21,934 nucleotides of DNA from Priapulus caudatus (Eukaryota > Priapulida > Priapulimorpha > Priapulimorphida > Priapulidae). The stretch is from positions 1,565,293 through 1,587,226 of the forward strand of contig NW_014577062.1 of NCBI RefSeq assembly GCF_000485595.1, given 5' to 3'. The notes under the pieces were generated by a model. That model worked only from the letters and a program-made list of their open reading frames with translations, was not told where the DNA came from and ran no database searches. Within the stretch, counting starts at the first letter, position 1; every line of letters starts with the position of its first letter. Below, in pieces: positions 10,907-20,417 of this stretch. A program made the position numbers and the translations under genes.

Positions 10907-11107
10907 CGACGCACGATGTGAGCCACATGCAGCGCTTTAGCACTTTAGTTTTGGTTTGTGAAATTGAAATCTCTCTAATCACTCCGCAAGATTCGTACAC
11001 TTGTCTTCCTGCAAGCTGCTAAACCAGCCAAGTAACAGTGACGTGTATGCGCACCACAGTAACGCTTGAGCTTGTATGAGTTTGTGCTTAATTATCACAG
11101 TCAGCGA

Positions 11108-11734
11108 CTAAATGTCCTCGAAGTCAGTAATGCTGGTGTCTCGGCACAGTATGTCTTCCACGAGCGATTTCGGCAGCTCTAGGAATTTGGTGTCTTCTGT
11201 ACTAATGTGTGACCGTACTATTTGCAGACATCTCTCCTTCAACGTGAAAACTGTAATTATAAGAATTTTGCATCAACGTTTTGCTGGTCGAACACCATCT
11301 ACGTTTTATTGGCTAAGCTATGCAAATGTGACATCCGTTATACGGACACTAGGGTACAATAAATAAATAAATAATATATATATATATTATATATATAATT
11401 TATATATATATATATAATCATGCAATAGGTAGCAGGTCTCTTTGTTTATCATCATTTCAGTGGAAACGGTGATACCGACTGCATTTCTAGTGGATCACAT
11501 CTTTTATTACCTGAGATGATGATACTGACCCTGGTCCGTACTAGTTGACATTGCTTACCTGGGATGGTGACACTGACTACATTCCTCTGAGGTGGGTAAC
11601 GCTTTGCTGCTTCGGGGTGATACACCTCCTTGAGACTGACGATGAGCTTGTCACCCGAGTCAGCGTCCCGAAATATCCACGGATGAGTCGTGAAAGTGTT
11701 GACGTCAAGAAATTGTCCGGGTAGAAGAAGATAC
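11108..11734 (-). CDS. vhl: von Hippel-Lindau (VHL) tumour suppressor homolog, last two exons; 5' exon not located
   Basis: Role in the family: VHL is the substrate receptor of a cullin-2/Elongin B-C ubiquitin ligase that recognises prolyl-hydroxylated HIF-alpha. Exon 11734-11559 encodes the second half of the beta domain, with THPWIFRDADSGDKL and RNVVSVTIP. By alignment to human VHL, His115 and Trp117 of the hydroxyproline pocket are kept and Ser111 is Thr. Exon 11250-11108 encodes the alpha domain, opening VFTLKERCLQIVRS, a good Elongin C (BC) box, and ending TSITDFEDI with stop TAG. Splice sites are CAG/G at 11734 and CAG/GTAAGC at 11559; the codon for Val is split G/TT across the intron. 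About 105 residues are visible of roughly 150-210 expected. The first exon, with the start and early beta strands, should lie above 11734, and I could not recognise it. Morgue begins 308 bp downstream on the same strand. Confidence 0.85.
11357..11417. repeat. AT-rich microsatellite in the VHL intron
   Basis: (AATA)n passes into (TA)n with several self-complementary breaks. Confidence 0.9.
11462..11578 (-). repeat. Three diverged tandem copies of the VHL exon end, two of them inside the intron
   Basis: The exon's 3' end (11555-11578, including the splice donor) resembles 11507-11530, with 4 differences in 24 bp, all transitions. The related 11462-11488 has a clearly matching core. On the minus strand the three read RNVVSVTIP, a VSIII-like version followed by another GTAAT donor, and RNAVGITVS. 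They look like a decayed partial duplication of the exon end. Confidence 0.55.
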
Positions 11735-13650
11735 CTGCATGTGGAAAATGCACGGTAAACATTTACGTTTTAAGAAACATTAGTTCCTAATGTACTCATA
11801 ACGCTACTAGTAAAATCACTAAGAAGTGCTTTTGTACAAGCATAAACATGCTCAGCTGGTATGGGTCAATAACAAAAACAAGAAGTGAGAAACAGCAATT
11901 TAGGTGAAACTCCGGCATGTACAATGAAATGCGACATATCGACAAAATTCGTGTAAGATTGCAGCAACGGTCGTGATTGTAGTTTTATAACCAAAAAGGC
12001 TATATTACTCAGTATAAATAAACGACTAACATACTAAAGTGATAACAGTATTACGGAAAGCTGATTGTTTTCATAGGCTAACATAAATGCAGAATGGACA
12101 CAGATACAGAATAAAATCCAGATATAAAACTCAAACACGAGCTTGATGTAGTGCATGATGAATAATTTATTTTTTATCATAAAACTTTAGAAATCAATAA
12201 ACACCACTTCAATCCTTACAAGCTCGCCCTAACTCTCAGGTAAACAATTTCTCATGTAGCCGCTGTAGCACAAAGTCCCAGTTCTACCGAGACGTGGAAT
12301 TATATCACGACAGACTAACTATCGTGTCCATTCTACACATTGGCACTGCAGACAAATACAGACTAACATGATATACTACGATTTGTAGCCAAGCCCTTCT
12401 GTGAAATCGTCACCACAACCAACCTACATGTACAAAGCAGTGTGGATTTCCACCAGGCAGGTAAAATGGCATCACACATTCAATTCTTCTGATCATACAA
12501 CGCAATGATTAAATTATTTCGAATCACTTTTTAATCCAGCAGTTTATAATATATTGTTGCATTTACATGTGCTGTACGGTGTATGTATTTTACAAGTGCT
12601 GACATCTGTTGCCTGTATAAATATTTTAAGGTTTATGGCTAAGCTAAACCCACACACAGCACAGACTTATAATTTGGGTGCTGGTATTGTGTGGGGAAGT
12701 GGAAAGCTTTGATTACTTATGGTACTCTGCATTATTAACATATACTAGAAACAGTGCTGCCATTCCAATTCAACTCGGTGGTGTATCAAACAATAATAGA
12801 CCAACTTCTTTTGTGAACCTGAGTTTATGATTTGTATATAGAATTAATGTTATGGGGAATGATCAGTCACATTGAACTAATATTACGCTGCCCCACATAA
12901 AGATCCTGCCATCAAAGCATAACCTTACACAGTAGGCATGAAGACACAATGGGGTCAAATCTCAGATTTAGCATATAATAAAAAAAACATAAATATCTAG
13001 TGAGAACGGACCACATTTCGACTTCCTATGACCATATAGAGATCACAACGATTTCCAAAACGTAGTTTCCTTTTTGAGGTGCAAAACACATAGTTACCAT
13101 CCCTACTCACTCACTATAAGTGAGATAGGAATGTCCAGATGTGCTAATTAGGTCACAGAAAAAGGGGGTATAAAATGGCCAAGGCGCACTTAGGAAAGTA
13201 GATGATGTAAACACTTAATTGTGCGTTTTTAGTTTTTGCATTAACACAAACATTGCAAAATACCCCAAATGACCACAATCATATTTGTAAATGTTTCTGT
13301 AAACAGAGACGCACCTGTGAATTGAAGTACGATGTTAGTGAAGAGAATTATAGATCAAAAACCTAGAATAGTCCTATCCTACCCATGTTATACGCCCTCA
13401 ACTTATACCCCCTCTTATCTGATCTCAATATGGCGGCGAGGCTTTCCGATATGGCTTATTGGTTCGTTGACTGTTAATATAGCATTGGCAATCTTGTTCA
13501 CAATGCTGAAATGAAAATTAGCTACTGCTTTGTAAAGCAATTTTCCACGCAGCTGTACAATATACAGCATTGCTCCAGTGATGTTATTAACCACCTTTAC
13601 TGTCATTATATGCACACTGCTAACACATAGTGCATGCAGCTGTTCAATGC
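11735..13650. other. Non-coding interval, probably VHL intron 1 and/or upstream region
   Basis: No exon was recognised. I looked for the VHL N-terminal beta-domain signature (conserved Asn, then Trp and Gly) on the minus strand and found no convincing match. A minus-strand CCAAT box (about 13460) next to GCCGCCATATTG (about 13425-13440, a YY1-like motif in reverse) is the best candidate for a promoter-like patch, but this is weak. A small inverted pair GGGGGTATAA (about 13165) / TTATACCCCC (about 13404) is also present. Confidence 0.4.
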
Positions 13651-13856
13651 CAGGGTTCAAAATTAGCGGTATCCCGATATCCGCGGGATACCAGATTCTT
13701 GTGTTGGATACCAGATTTCAATGCTTGGTGTCCCGCCGGGATAGTAAAAAAAAAATCGCCAAAATCGGGGTAGTGGTTGTTGAGTTATCAACTTTATACG
13801 GCAGCGCATCTGAGCGAGTGCGCGCAGAGTGCGAAAGCGCGAGTGCGCACCCTTAA

Positions 13857-14312
13857 GCCTGGCGCACATTGCCGAACATTTTCCCGAACAAATGTTCGTC
13901 CGAACAAATGTTTTTGTATGGCAATGTGCGGGTGGAAAATTGCTGAGCGCACATTGCCGAACATTTTGCAGCGAACAATCTCGTGGCACCGTCTAGTAGC
14001 TGTGTTGTAAAGAGTCACGTGATCGGCGCATGATTGGGCACAAAAATCATGTGACCACATATCGTGCTGCTATTGGTTACTAGTTTACAAATGTTCCTAG
14101 AATTGTTCGACATTCAGCGCACATTGACGAACATTCGACGAACAATGTTCGAGATATCAAACATTTCCGATTTTCAGAAACATTGTTCTGAACAAATGTT
14201 CAGCGACTTTTTTCACCGCACATTGCCGAACATTTCATGGAACATTGCCGAACATTTCATGGAACATTGCTACGATGTTTTTGAGCAAAATGTTCGGCAA
14301 TGTGCGCCGGGC
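13857..14312. mobile_element. Nested MITE-like element with arrayed GCGCACATTGCCGAACA motifs
   Basis: The left end GCCTGGCGCACATTGCCGAA and right end TTCGGCAATGTGCGCCGGGC are inverted copies with one mismatch. TTAA precedes the left end and TTTA follows the right, consistent with a TTAA target whose copy has mutated. Inside, the core CGCACATTGMCGAACA recurs about five more times, mostly in plus orientation, with palindromes such as GAACAAATGTTC. There is no coding capacity. Confidence 0.7.
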
Positions 14313-14573
14313 TTTACTATGCCACACTAGCGTTATACACAGCAGGCTTAGCATAATTGCAAGCGCAAGCGTAATAAGCGTGACCGATGTTGATACACAT
14401 AAATGTGATGTGTATACATTACATTGTATCAAGCGAACCAGACAATGCGTCTAGACAATACGTCTGCAGTGTAGTGTGGAGGCGTATGTAAAATGAACGC
14501 GAGCAACATTTGGCGTAAACATTTGGCAATTTTATGACATGGGGTGAATTTTATTCGCAATATATACCTTTAA

Positions 14574-15048
14574 AGCCGCACAATGCGCATCCAAACGCTA
14601 ATTTCTTCAGTACTAGACTAGCAAATACTTCGTGTCATGCATAATCATACTACCTTATGGCAAAATAAACTCTAGTTCCTCCCATTTTACTGCGCGTTGT
14701 CTTATAAAAGGTATTTTGAAAATACCTCCGATGTTGTTGACAGTTCCCCAATCTCCAAGCAACCGTGCAGCGGTGCCGCGGTACAGCGGTGCCGCGGTAC
14801 AGCGGTACGGGCGCAGCAAAGATAAAAACATGTGACGTCACGTCACCACTTCGATGTTATGTTGTTTGAAACAATTTAGCGTTGGCGCCTGATTTCCTGA
14901 TTTCGCACCTCTTTCTTGTTGGGAACGCGCAGTCAAATGGGAGGAACTAGAGTTTATTTTGCCATAAGGTAGTATGATTATGCATGACACGAAGTATTTG
15001 CTAGTCTAGTACTGAAGAAATTAGCGTTTAGATGCGCATTGTGCGGCT
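14574..15048. mobile_element. Young fold-back MITE with 125-bp inverted arms and TTAA duplication
   Basis: Arms 14574-14698 and 14924-15048 are reverse complements with only about two mismatches. TTAA flanks the element directly at 14570-14573 and 15049-15052. Termini are AGCCGCACAATGCGCATC. The 225-bp centre contains a short GC-rich tandem repeat (GCGGTGCCGCGGTACA, about 2.5 copies) and a TGACGTCACGTCA motif. TTAA targeting is typical of piggyBac and Kolobok transposases, and the AG start favours the latter. It lies wholly within the larger CAGGG element. Confidence 0.9.
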
Positions 15049-15786
15049 TTAATGATGTAGTTATTAAATACCGGCTTTTTACAACCGCTCACAAGGCAGG
15101 AACTACAATTATGAATATCAGGCGATTGATACATCGCTCGCCTATGGTACTGGTAAGATACGCGAGTGTTTTGCCGCTCGCGAATGCACTCGGCCCACTA
15201 ACGATTAGGCGCGGGAGTATATGCTGAGCACTGGTATTGCATGCATTGTGGAGAGGGCTGCGCTTCGCTCACTCTGCTGCTTCAGATTTGTTTCTGTTTT
15301 TTTAACCACATTAGTCCTGTGTGATTTAATATGTTATGATAGTTGTGTTATTATAGTCAGTGAGTCAATGCTGCTGCCTATGTATTATTTTCATGTGACT
15401 TGAGGACAAATACTATTTTGTGATAGAGCTAGCAACAGCGATTGCAAACTGCTGCAGACTCTGTGCGTGTTTGTACTGCACCATTCCTTAACATGGTCAT
15501 CTGCTGTTCTATTTGACTGCGTTCATAAGCTTGTCCGTGCATATCTGTGAATCTGTTTTCATGTTTTTATATAATAATTACATTACATATTAATAATTTT
15601 CAAATGCTATTATTGAGATACTAGCTGCTATATAATGCTACTATTTCAAGATTTTGGATACCAACATTGTTGAAATTACTATCCCAAAAATGGGATACCA
15701 GATCTTTGGGGGGGGGATACCAGATTTCAATACCTGGTATCCCGAATGGATACCAAAATAAAAATATAGTTTCGACCCCTGAATGC

Positions 15787-16153
15787 GTACTTGAGAATAA
15801 TGTATGTGCGCTATCAGCGGTGTCATCCCACAAGGCCACCTGAACATAAGCATACATGTGCTACCAGGGAGGGGCAGTAGCTATGTACAGTTCTAAGTCA
15901 TCTCCACTCATAAATGTGAGCCCCTCCCCCCACCGCCCCATGACATCGGTGTTCTATGCGACTGCCTTTCCTCGTGCGTCTGCAACGACTCAATGTGGCC
16001 GCGGCGACACGACGACTCTGGTGCTCACAGACTACCTTCAGTCGTGCTCTCTCTCTCTACGAGTCCTCATGTAATCATCTGGCGCCCCTTCGGCGAAATA
16101 CCCAATCCTTTTCCACAACACGGGGTCGTCGCATTGCACTATCAGACAAGCGT
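15787..16153. other. Non-coding stretch between transposon and MTMR2 minisatellite
   Basis: GC content rises from left to right. It probably contains the MTMR2 3' UTR on the minus strand, but no clear minus-strand AATAAA signal was seen. No gene was recognised. Confidence 0.4.
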
Positions 16154-16340
16154 GCCACCCCCTACGTGTGCACCGGCGCCCCCTACATGTGCACCGGCGC
16201 CCCCTACGTGTGCACCGGCGCCTCCTACATGTGCACCGGCGCCCCTTACGTGTGCACCGGCGCCCCCTACATGTGCACCGGCGCCTCCTACATGTGCACC
16301 GGCGCGTGTGCACGGGCGCCCCCTACGTGTGCACGGGTGA
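16154..16340. repeat. 21-bp minisatellite spanning the MTMR2 stop codon
   Basis: Seven full units of the form CCCCTACRTGTGCACCGGCG, one shortened unit (around 16303-16315) and a last unit that contains the MTMR2 stop codon. Units alternate irregularly between TACGTG and TACATG. Read on the minus strand in the MTMR2 frame, a unit gives PVHT followed by TAG. The array therefore seems to have expanded from the last codons of the gene into its 3' UTR. Confidence 0.95.
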
Positions 16341-18123
16341 GGCGACGCGCGGCGGCGTCTGCACGCCGACGGTGTTGCGCGTGTGCAGCTCGCGTTGCAG
16401 TTCCTCAACGCGCCGCTGCAGCTGCTGCTTGAAGGCCATCAGCTCTCGGCTGCGCAGGTGCACGGGCTCCTGCGGCCGCATGCGCGGGTTCCAGCGCACG
16501 TAGTAGCCCGTCCACAGCTCGATCTGCCGCATGCTGCACACCGGGTAGATGACGTGCTGGTGCAGGTGCGTCGCGTAGAGCGGGTTCACGTAGTCGTCGC
16601 GCCGCCGGTTCAGGTGGCCCCACAGCGAGTGCGTCTTCTCCCGCACGCCCTCCTTCGCGCGCTGCTGCTCGCTGTTGTAGAGGAACGTGCCAAAGCGGCA
16701 GCTGTGCACGTGGTCGAGCACGTCGACGAGAAAGCTCTCGGCAAACTCGAACGCGTTCGGGAACTGCCGCGCGATCTGCCACACGCAGTCGACGAACTGC
16801 AGGAAGACGGGCGAGCGATCGGGGTCGGAGTGGCGGTCGTCGCCGTGGCCAACGCGCTGCGCGAACTTGTGCCCAAAGCTGAGCCACTCCTTCTCGACGA
16901 GCACCTCGAAGCCGCGCATCGTGCGGTAGTACGGATCGAGCATGATCATCGCGAGCGCGGTCAGCTGCGCCGTGCGGTCCCAGCCGTCGCTGCAGTGCAC
17001 GACGACCGACGTCTTGTTGCTCTCCACCTTGTCGGCGATCTTGAGCGCGCCGGCGATGATGCAGCGGATGTGCTCGAGCCAGTGCGTCGCCTCGACGTTC
17101 GACAGCCAGCGGCCGTCGTCGATGCTCGGGAAGCAGACCTCCTTGAGCTTGCGCAGGCTCTCGCGCATCACGTGGATGTTGTGGATGTCGAGGAAGACGA
17201 GTTCGGCGTTCTGGTACGCGTCCTCGCTCTCGTAGCCGCCGCCCTTCGCCTTGTTCGCGACCGCGTTCACGTTCGGCCGCGCGTCCATGATGTAGAGCTT
17301 GTGCGACTGCGCGTTCGCGTCGAGGATCATCTGCACGTAGCGCTCGTCGTCCTTGCTGCGCCGGAAGCCGACGCCGACGAGCGGCTGCGCACAGCGCGTG
17401 ATCGTCGCATGGCTCTCCGGGTGGATCCACGAGACGACGGGCACGCGGCCGCGGCTCCGGAAGTGCGCCACCTGGCGGAGGTCGTCGTCGCTCGCCGCCG
17501 CCGGCACGCACAGCACGCTCGGGTACGTGTCTGCGACCTCGTAGCGCTCGTTGATGCGTGACAGCCGCCAGCTCTCGTTCGGCAGCCCCTGGCGGCGGTA
17601 CTCGGCGACGGGGTCGTACACGTCCCAGCCGCTCTCGCCGCCGCCGTCCTCCTCGTTCGCGAACGCGAAGAACGGCAGCCGGTGCGAGAGCGGGAACGAG
17701 TAGACGTGCAGCTTCTCGAAGACGGTGCGCCGCGAGTGGTTCTCCTGCTTGTGCGCGAAGCGCAGGTTGCGCACGTCCTTGCAGAAGATCTCGATGCCGT
17801 ACGAGTTCTCGCCGCGGCTCGTCGAGCCGCCGACCTTCTCGATGCGGCTGACGACGCCCAGCGGTGTGTCGAGCACGAATGGCGGCTCGCGGTCGACGCT
17901 GCGGAAGTACAGCTTGTAGTTGGTGACGGCGAGCGTGCCGCGCGTCGGCCCCGTGTACGGACACAGGTACGTGACGTCGCGCGCCAGACCCTGCAGCGTC
18001 TCGCCCACGAGCAGCGGCGGCTCGTCCGACCGCCGCGCCGGCGCCCCCTCGTCGTCCGGCATCGTCTTGACGTCAGACGGCGGTAGGTTCTCGAATGATT
18101 CCGACGTCGACGACTGACCAGAC
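16323..18123 (-). CDS. MTMR2: Myotubularin-related phosphatase, MTMR2/MTM1 subfamily, single long 3' exon
   Basis: Members of this subfamily remove the 3-phosphate from PI3P and PI(3,5)P2 on endosomal membranes. Counting from the ATG at 18062 (579 aa): PH-GRAM domain about 17-120 ([35 protein letters not shown]); phosphatase domain about 150-525 with [25 protein letters not shown] and the C-x5-R motif HCSDGWDRT (Cys357, Asp362, Arg363), so it should be active; WNPRM; then a coiled coil about 538-562 ([10 protein letters not shown]). Identity to human MTMR2 is high through all domains, and the C-terminus ends RVASPVHT. The frame is open above 18062 without another ATG until a stop near 18177. 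A good acceptor (CCGCCACAG) at 18124-18126 and a Ser-rich MTMR2-like stretch ([14 protein letters not shown]) suggest this exon starts at 18123 with a 5' exon elsewhere, but start at 18062 is possible. The whole exon is strikingly GC-rich at third codon positions. Confidence 0.95.
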
Positions 18124-18840
18124 CTGTGGCGGAGGAAAACAGTTGTGGTAGATGCATGACTGATGTGCCTGCATTAGTATTTGGGCAATATATTGAGTTG
18201 GAGGGCAGGTAACTTATCCAACTTATCATATATATGCACGTGTGTGCCATATTCCTAAATTTATATGGAATTGTTCAAGTGCCCTAATTGTATTTCAGTA
18301 TAGTAGATAACAGTACTATAGTACAGTTATTAGGATCAATCACTGTATATCACAAATTAGATAACTATATAATATGATATTATTAATTATTAACTCAGCC
18401 TACATCCTAATCATTCATTGTTCTGCCGGCTATATAGAATTATGGTAGAGTTATTAATATTATCACAATTATTAATATTAATATTATATTATCACTAGCT
18501 AGCTAGCGCCACCGCAGCGAACGGACGTGTTTTCGTATCTCTCCGACAAAGGAGTAAACATTATGTGAAGAATACGACTTTTCTGCGCTTACGACCACTG
18601 AAAGAGATTCTACTTTACTCCTAAAGGAAGTACTTTTTCATTTTAATAACTTCTATGGTGGAGGATACGGTTTAAAAGTAAAGTTAAGCTAGATTTTAGA
18701 CTAGAAAGGCAGAGGGGAGCGGCCATATTTGTTATTGTTGGTTTTTGGCGGGAAAGTTCAAAATTACCCATCGACTAGATAAATAAACTCTAACCTGGGC
18801 AATAAAGTATAAACTGATATATAGATCTAATGTAAGCTAA
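18124..18840. other. AT-rich interval: MTMR2 5' side, then probable LINE 5' UTR
   Basis: 18124-18500 is AT-rich, with ATTAATATT runs and TAGCTAGCTAGC, and shows no gene; it may be MTMR2 intron or upstream sequence. From about 18510 the base composition becomes more balanced up to the LINE ORF1 ATG, fitting a retrotransposon 5' UTR, although its exact start is not defined by the sequence. Confidence 0.4.
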
Positions 18841-19518
18841 ATGGGTCAAAAGAAGAAAACATCAAAGAAAGTAGATACATTTGGTAATAGATGGGCTCAA
18901 TGTTGTAAGTGTAATAGATGGGATATCTGGGAAAACGTATGCGCCGACGATGTTATGCCCGATGATTTCGTGCATGACTGCACTTTATGTAAGTTTCAGG
19001 GGGAGTACGTGGCTGAAGAAAAAGGCAGCACTTAGCGAAGAAATCAAGAGCCTGAAGGAGGAGGTTGACCTGCTGAGGAGCAGAGACCATCAGGACAGCT
19101 ATGAGGTTCTGGATCAGCTCAACACCACTCCGGAGTCGGAAGACGAGATACACCGTGACCCTCCAACAGAGATGGGGCAAGAGGAAATAGAAGATACATC
19201 GTCAAGGAACTCAAAGGAAGTTGGCTACCTAAACAACCTTTTAGTTATTGGGGACTCGATAGTTAGGCAAACTGTAAAAGCTATTTGCAATGATGGGGAT
19301 AGAAAGGATATATGTGTGTTGCAACGTTTGTAGGGGCTGGAGCAAAAGATATAAAAGAAAGACTAGATAGGATAGTAAATGTTTCAGATAGCCAGGGCAC
19401 AGTAGTTATGCATGTAGGGGTTAATGATGTTCTAAACAAAGATCTAGAGGTAGCGAGGAAGGAAATACAAAGTTTAATTATAAAAGCCAGCTCAGCAAAG
19501 ACATAACAGGGAGGCTAG

Positions 19519-20417
19519 CAGGGTTCAACATTAACTTTTTATTTCACTAGACCATTGGGCTAGTAACTGAGGAAACCCACTAGCCCTGACCTAACTTTCA
19601 CTAGGCCAGACTCAGACCATTGTTATGAAAAACTTTATTTAGATAAGAGTGTGTCATCGTATGAATTTATAGATGCTGTTTCCCGTGCTTTAAATCGCGC
19701 GTGGGCCGAGTTCACGTGCATCATTCGTATTCTACCACGGGCATATACACGAGCGCACGGTTTATCGATCGTCTACTGTGGCTGGCGGCAAGCCACGTTA
19801 TTGTTTTTGCCGAAGGGTAGACTGGTATCTAGCCTCACGCTCTGCTAGACAATGTACACGCTCTGCGACAAACAGTGACATGCGTCTAAACAGAGGAATT
19901 GCTCCGGCCTGTGATTGGAGGATAAAAATAGACCCCGCCCACTTTTCCATTTTTGGAGGATAAAAATAGAATTCGTGACGTTTCGTTTCACCGGTCATAG
20001 CCGAGCGTGCATATTTGCTAATTAATTAGACTAATCGCGCTTCAATAGACTCAAAATTCATACAGATTAAGGCTAAGACATGTGTCTATAATAGCTAGAA
20101 TTTATAGAAATGTAACTCAAATCGTTTGCTCCATATGATAGTTAGTACACGTTCCTACCGGTCATAGCATAGCGTATGCGGCGGGAGTGGGCGGGGTCTA
20201 TTTTTATCCTCCAATCACAGGTCGGAGCAATTCCTCTATTTAGACGCATGCCAAACAGTTCGGCCGCGAACCAGTCTAGCCAGAGGTGACCTTTCAGTGC
20301 AATATATATGACCAATTCTAACACGACCAGTCGGGCTACTAGCACTCTGGTTGTATGCGGCCGGACCAAGCATTTACCCGACTAGGTCGGTCGGACGTGG
20401 GATAGTGTCGAACCCTG
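19519..20417. mobile_element. Second non-autonomous CAGGG (hAT-like) element, 899 bp, inserted in LINE ORF1
   Basis: Left end CAGGGTTCAACATTA, right end (read inward) CAGGGTTCGACACTA. It is flanked by direct GCTAG at 19514-19518 and 20418-20422. Taking out the element plus one GCTAG copy makes the esterase frame read continuously across the site (short junction TGRLVVSGT), so both ends and the 5-bp duplication are confirmed by an independent ruler. There is no coding capacity. Its centre is a large inverted repeat listed separately. Confidence 0.9.
19877..20252. repeat. 67-bp inverted repeat arms inside the second CAGGG element
   Basis: 19877-19943 and 20186-20252 are reverse complements with about three mismatches. 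Each arm contains GATTGGAGG (reverse CCAAT), ATAAAAATAG (TATA-like) and a CCCGCCC GC box. A partial direct copy, GGAGGATAAAAATAGA, recurs at 19955-19970. CACCGGTCATAGC-like sequence occurs twice in direct orientation between the arms (about 19990 and 20157). Confidence 0.85.

Larger units (their letters stand above)
13651..15781. mobile_element. Non-autonomous hAT-like DNA transposon with 5-bp target duplication
   Basis: The left end is CAGGGTTCAAAATTA (13651). The right end, read inward on the other strand, is CAGGGGTCGAAACTA (15781). Direct AATGC flanks it at 13646-13650 and 15782-15786. Subterminal hairpins based on GGGATACCAG...CTGGTATCCC occur at both ends (for example 13668-13692, 13706-13734, 15714-15743). 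No transposase-like reading frame is present. Two further elements are nested inside (13857-14312 and 14574-15048). CAGGG termini fit hAT elements; the usual hAT duplication is 8 bp, but a 5-bp subgroup is known. Assignment to hAT is inference. Confidence 0.75.

Noticed and set aside
11112-11366. 84-codon plus-strand frame
   Set aside because: Antisense of the VHL alpha-domain exon.
11577-11762. 61-codon minus-strand frame starting MFTVHFPHAG
   Set aside because: Off-frame reading of the VHL exon plus intron; the spliced frame gives the conserved THPWIFRD sequence.
12440-12480. Minus-strand MPFYLPGGNPHCF as a VHL first exon
   Set aside because: A slight resemblance to the loop before the hydroxyproline pocket, but that segment is already encoded at 11734-11559 and the frame stops at once.
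15956-16503. Cys/Thr/Pro repeat proteins (CTGAPY and PAPPTCA units)
   Set aside because: Products of the 21-bp minisatellite at the MTMR2 3' end on either strand.
16383-17561. 392-codon open frame on the plus strand
   Set aside because: It is antisense to MTMR2. The G/C-only third positions of MTMR2 remove stop codons from this strand, and the product is Arg/Val/Leu/Ala-rich with no domain.
16405-18250. 519-codon (16405-17964) and 307-codon (17327-18250) minus-strand frames within MTMR2
   Set aside because: They are other reading frames of the same GC-rich exon; low-complexity Arg/Ala/Ser products while the overlapping frame is a clear myotubularin.
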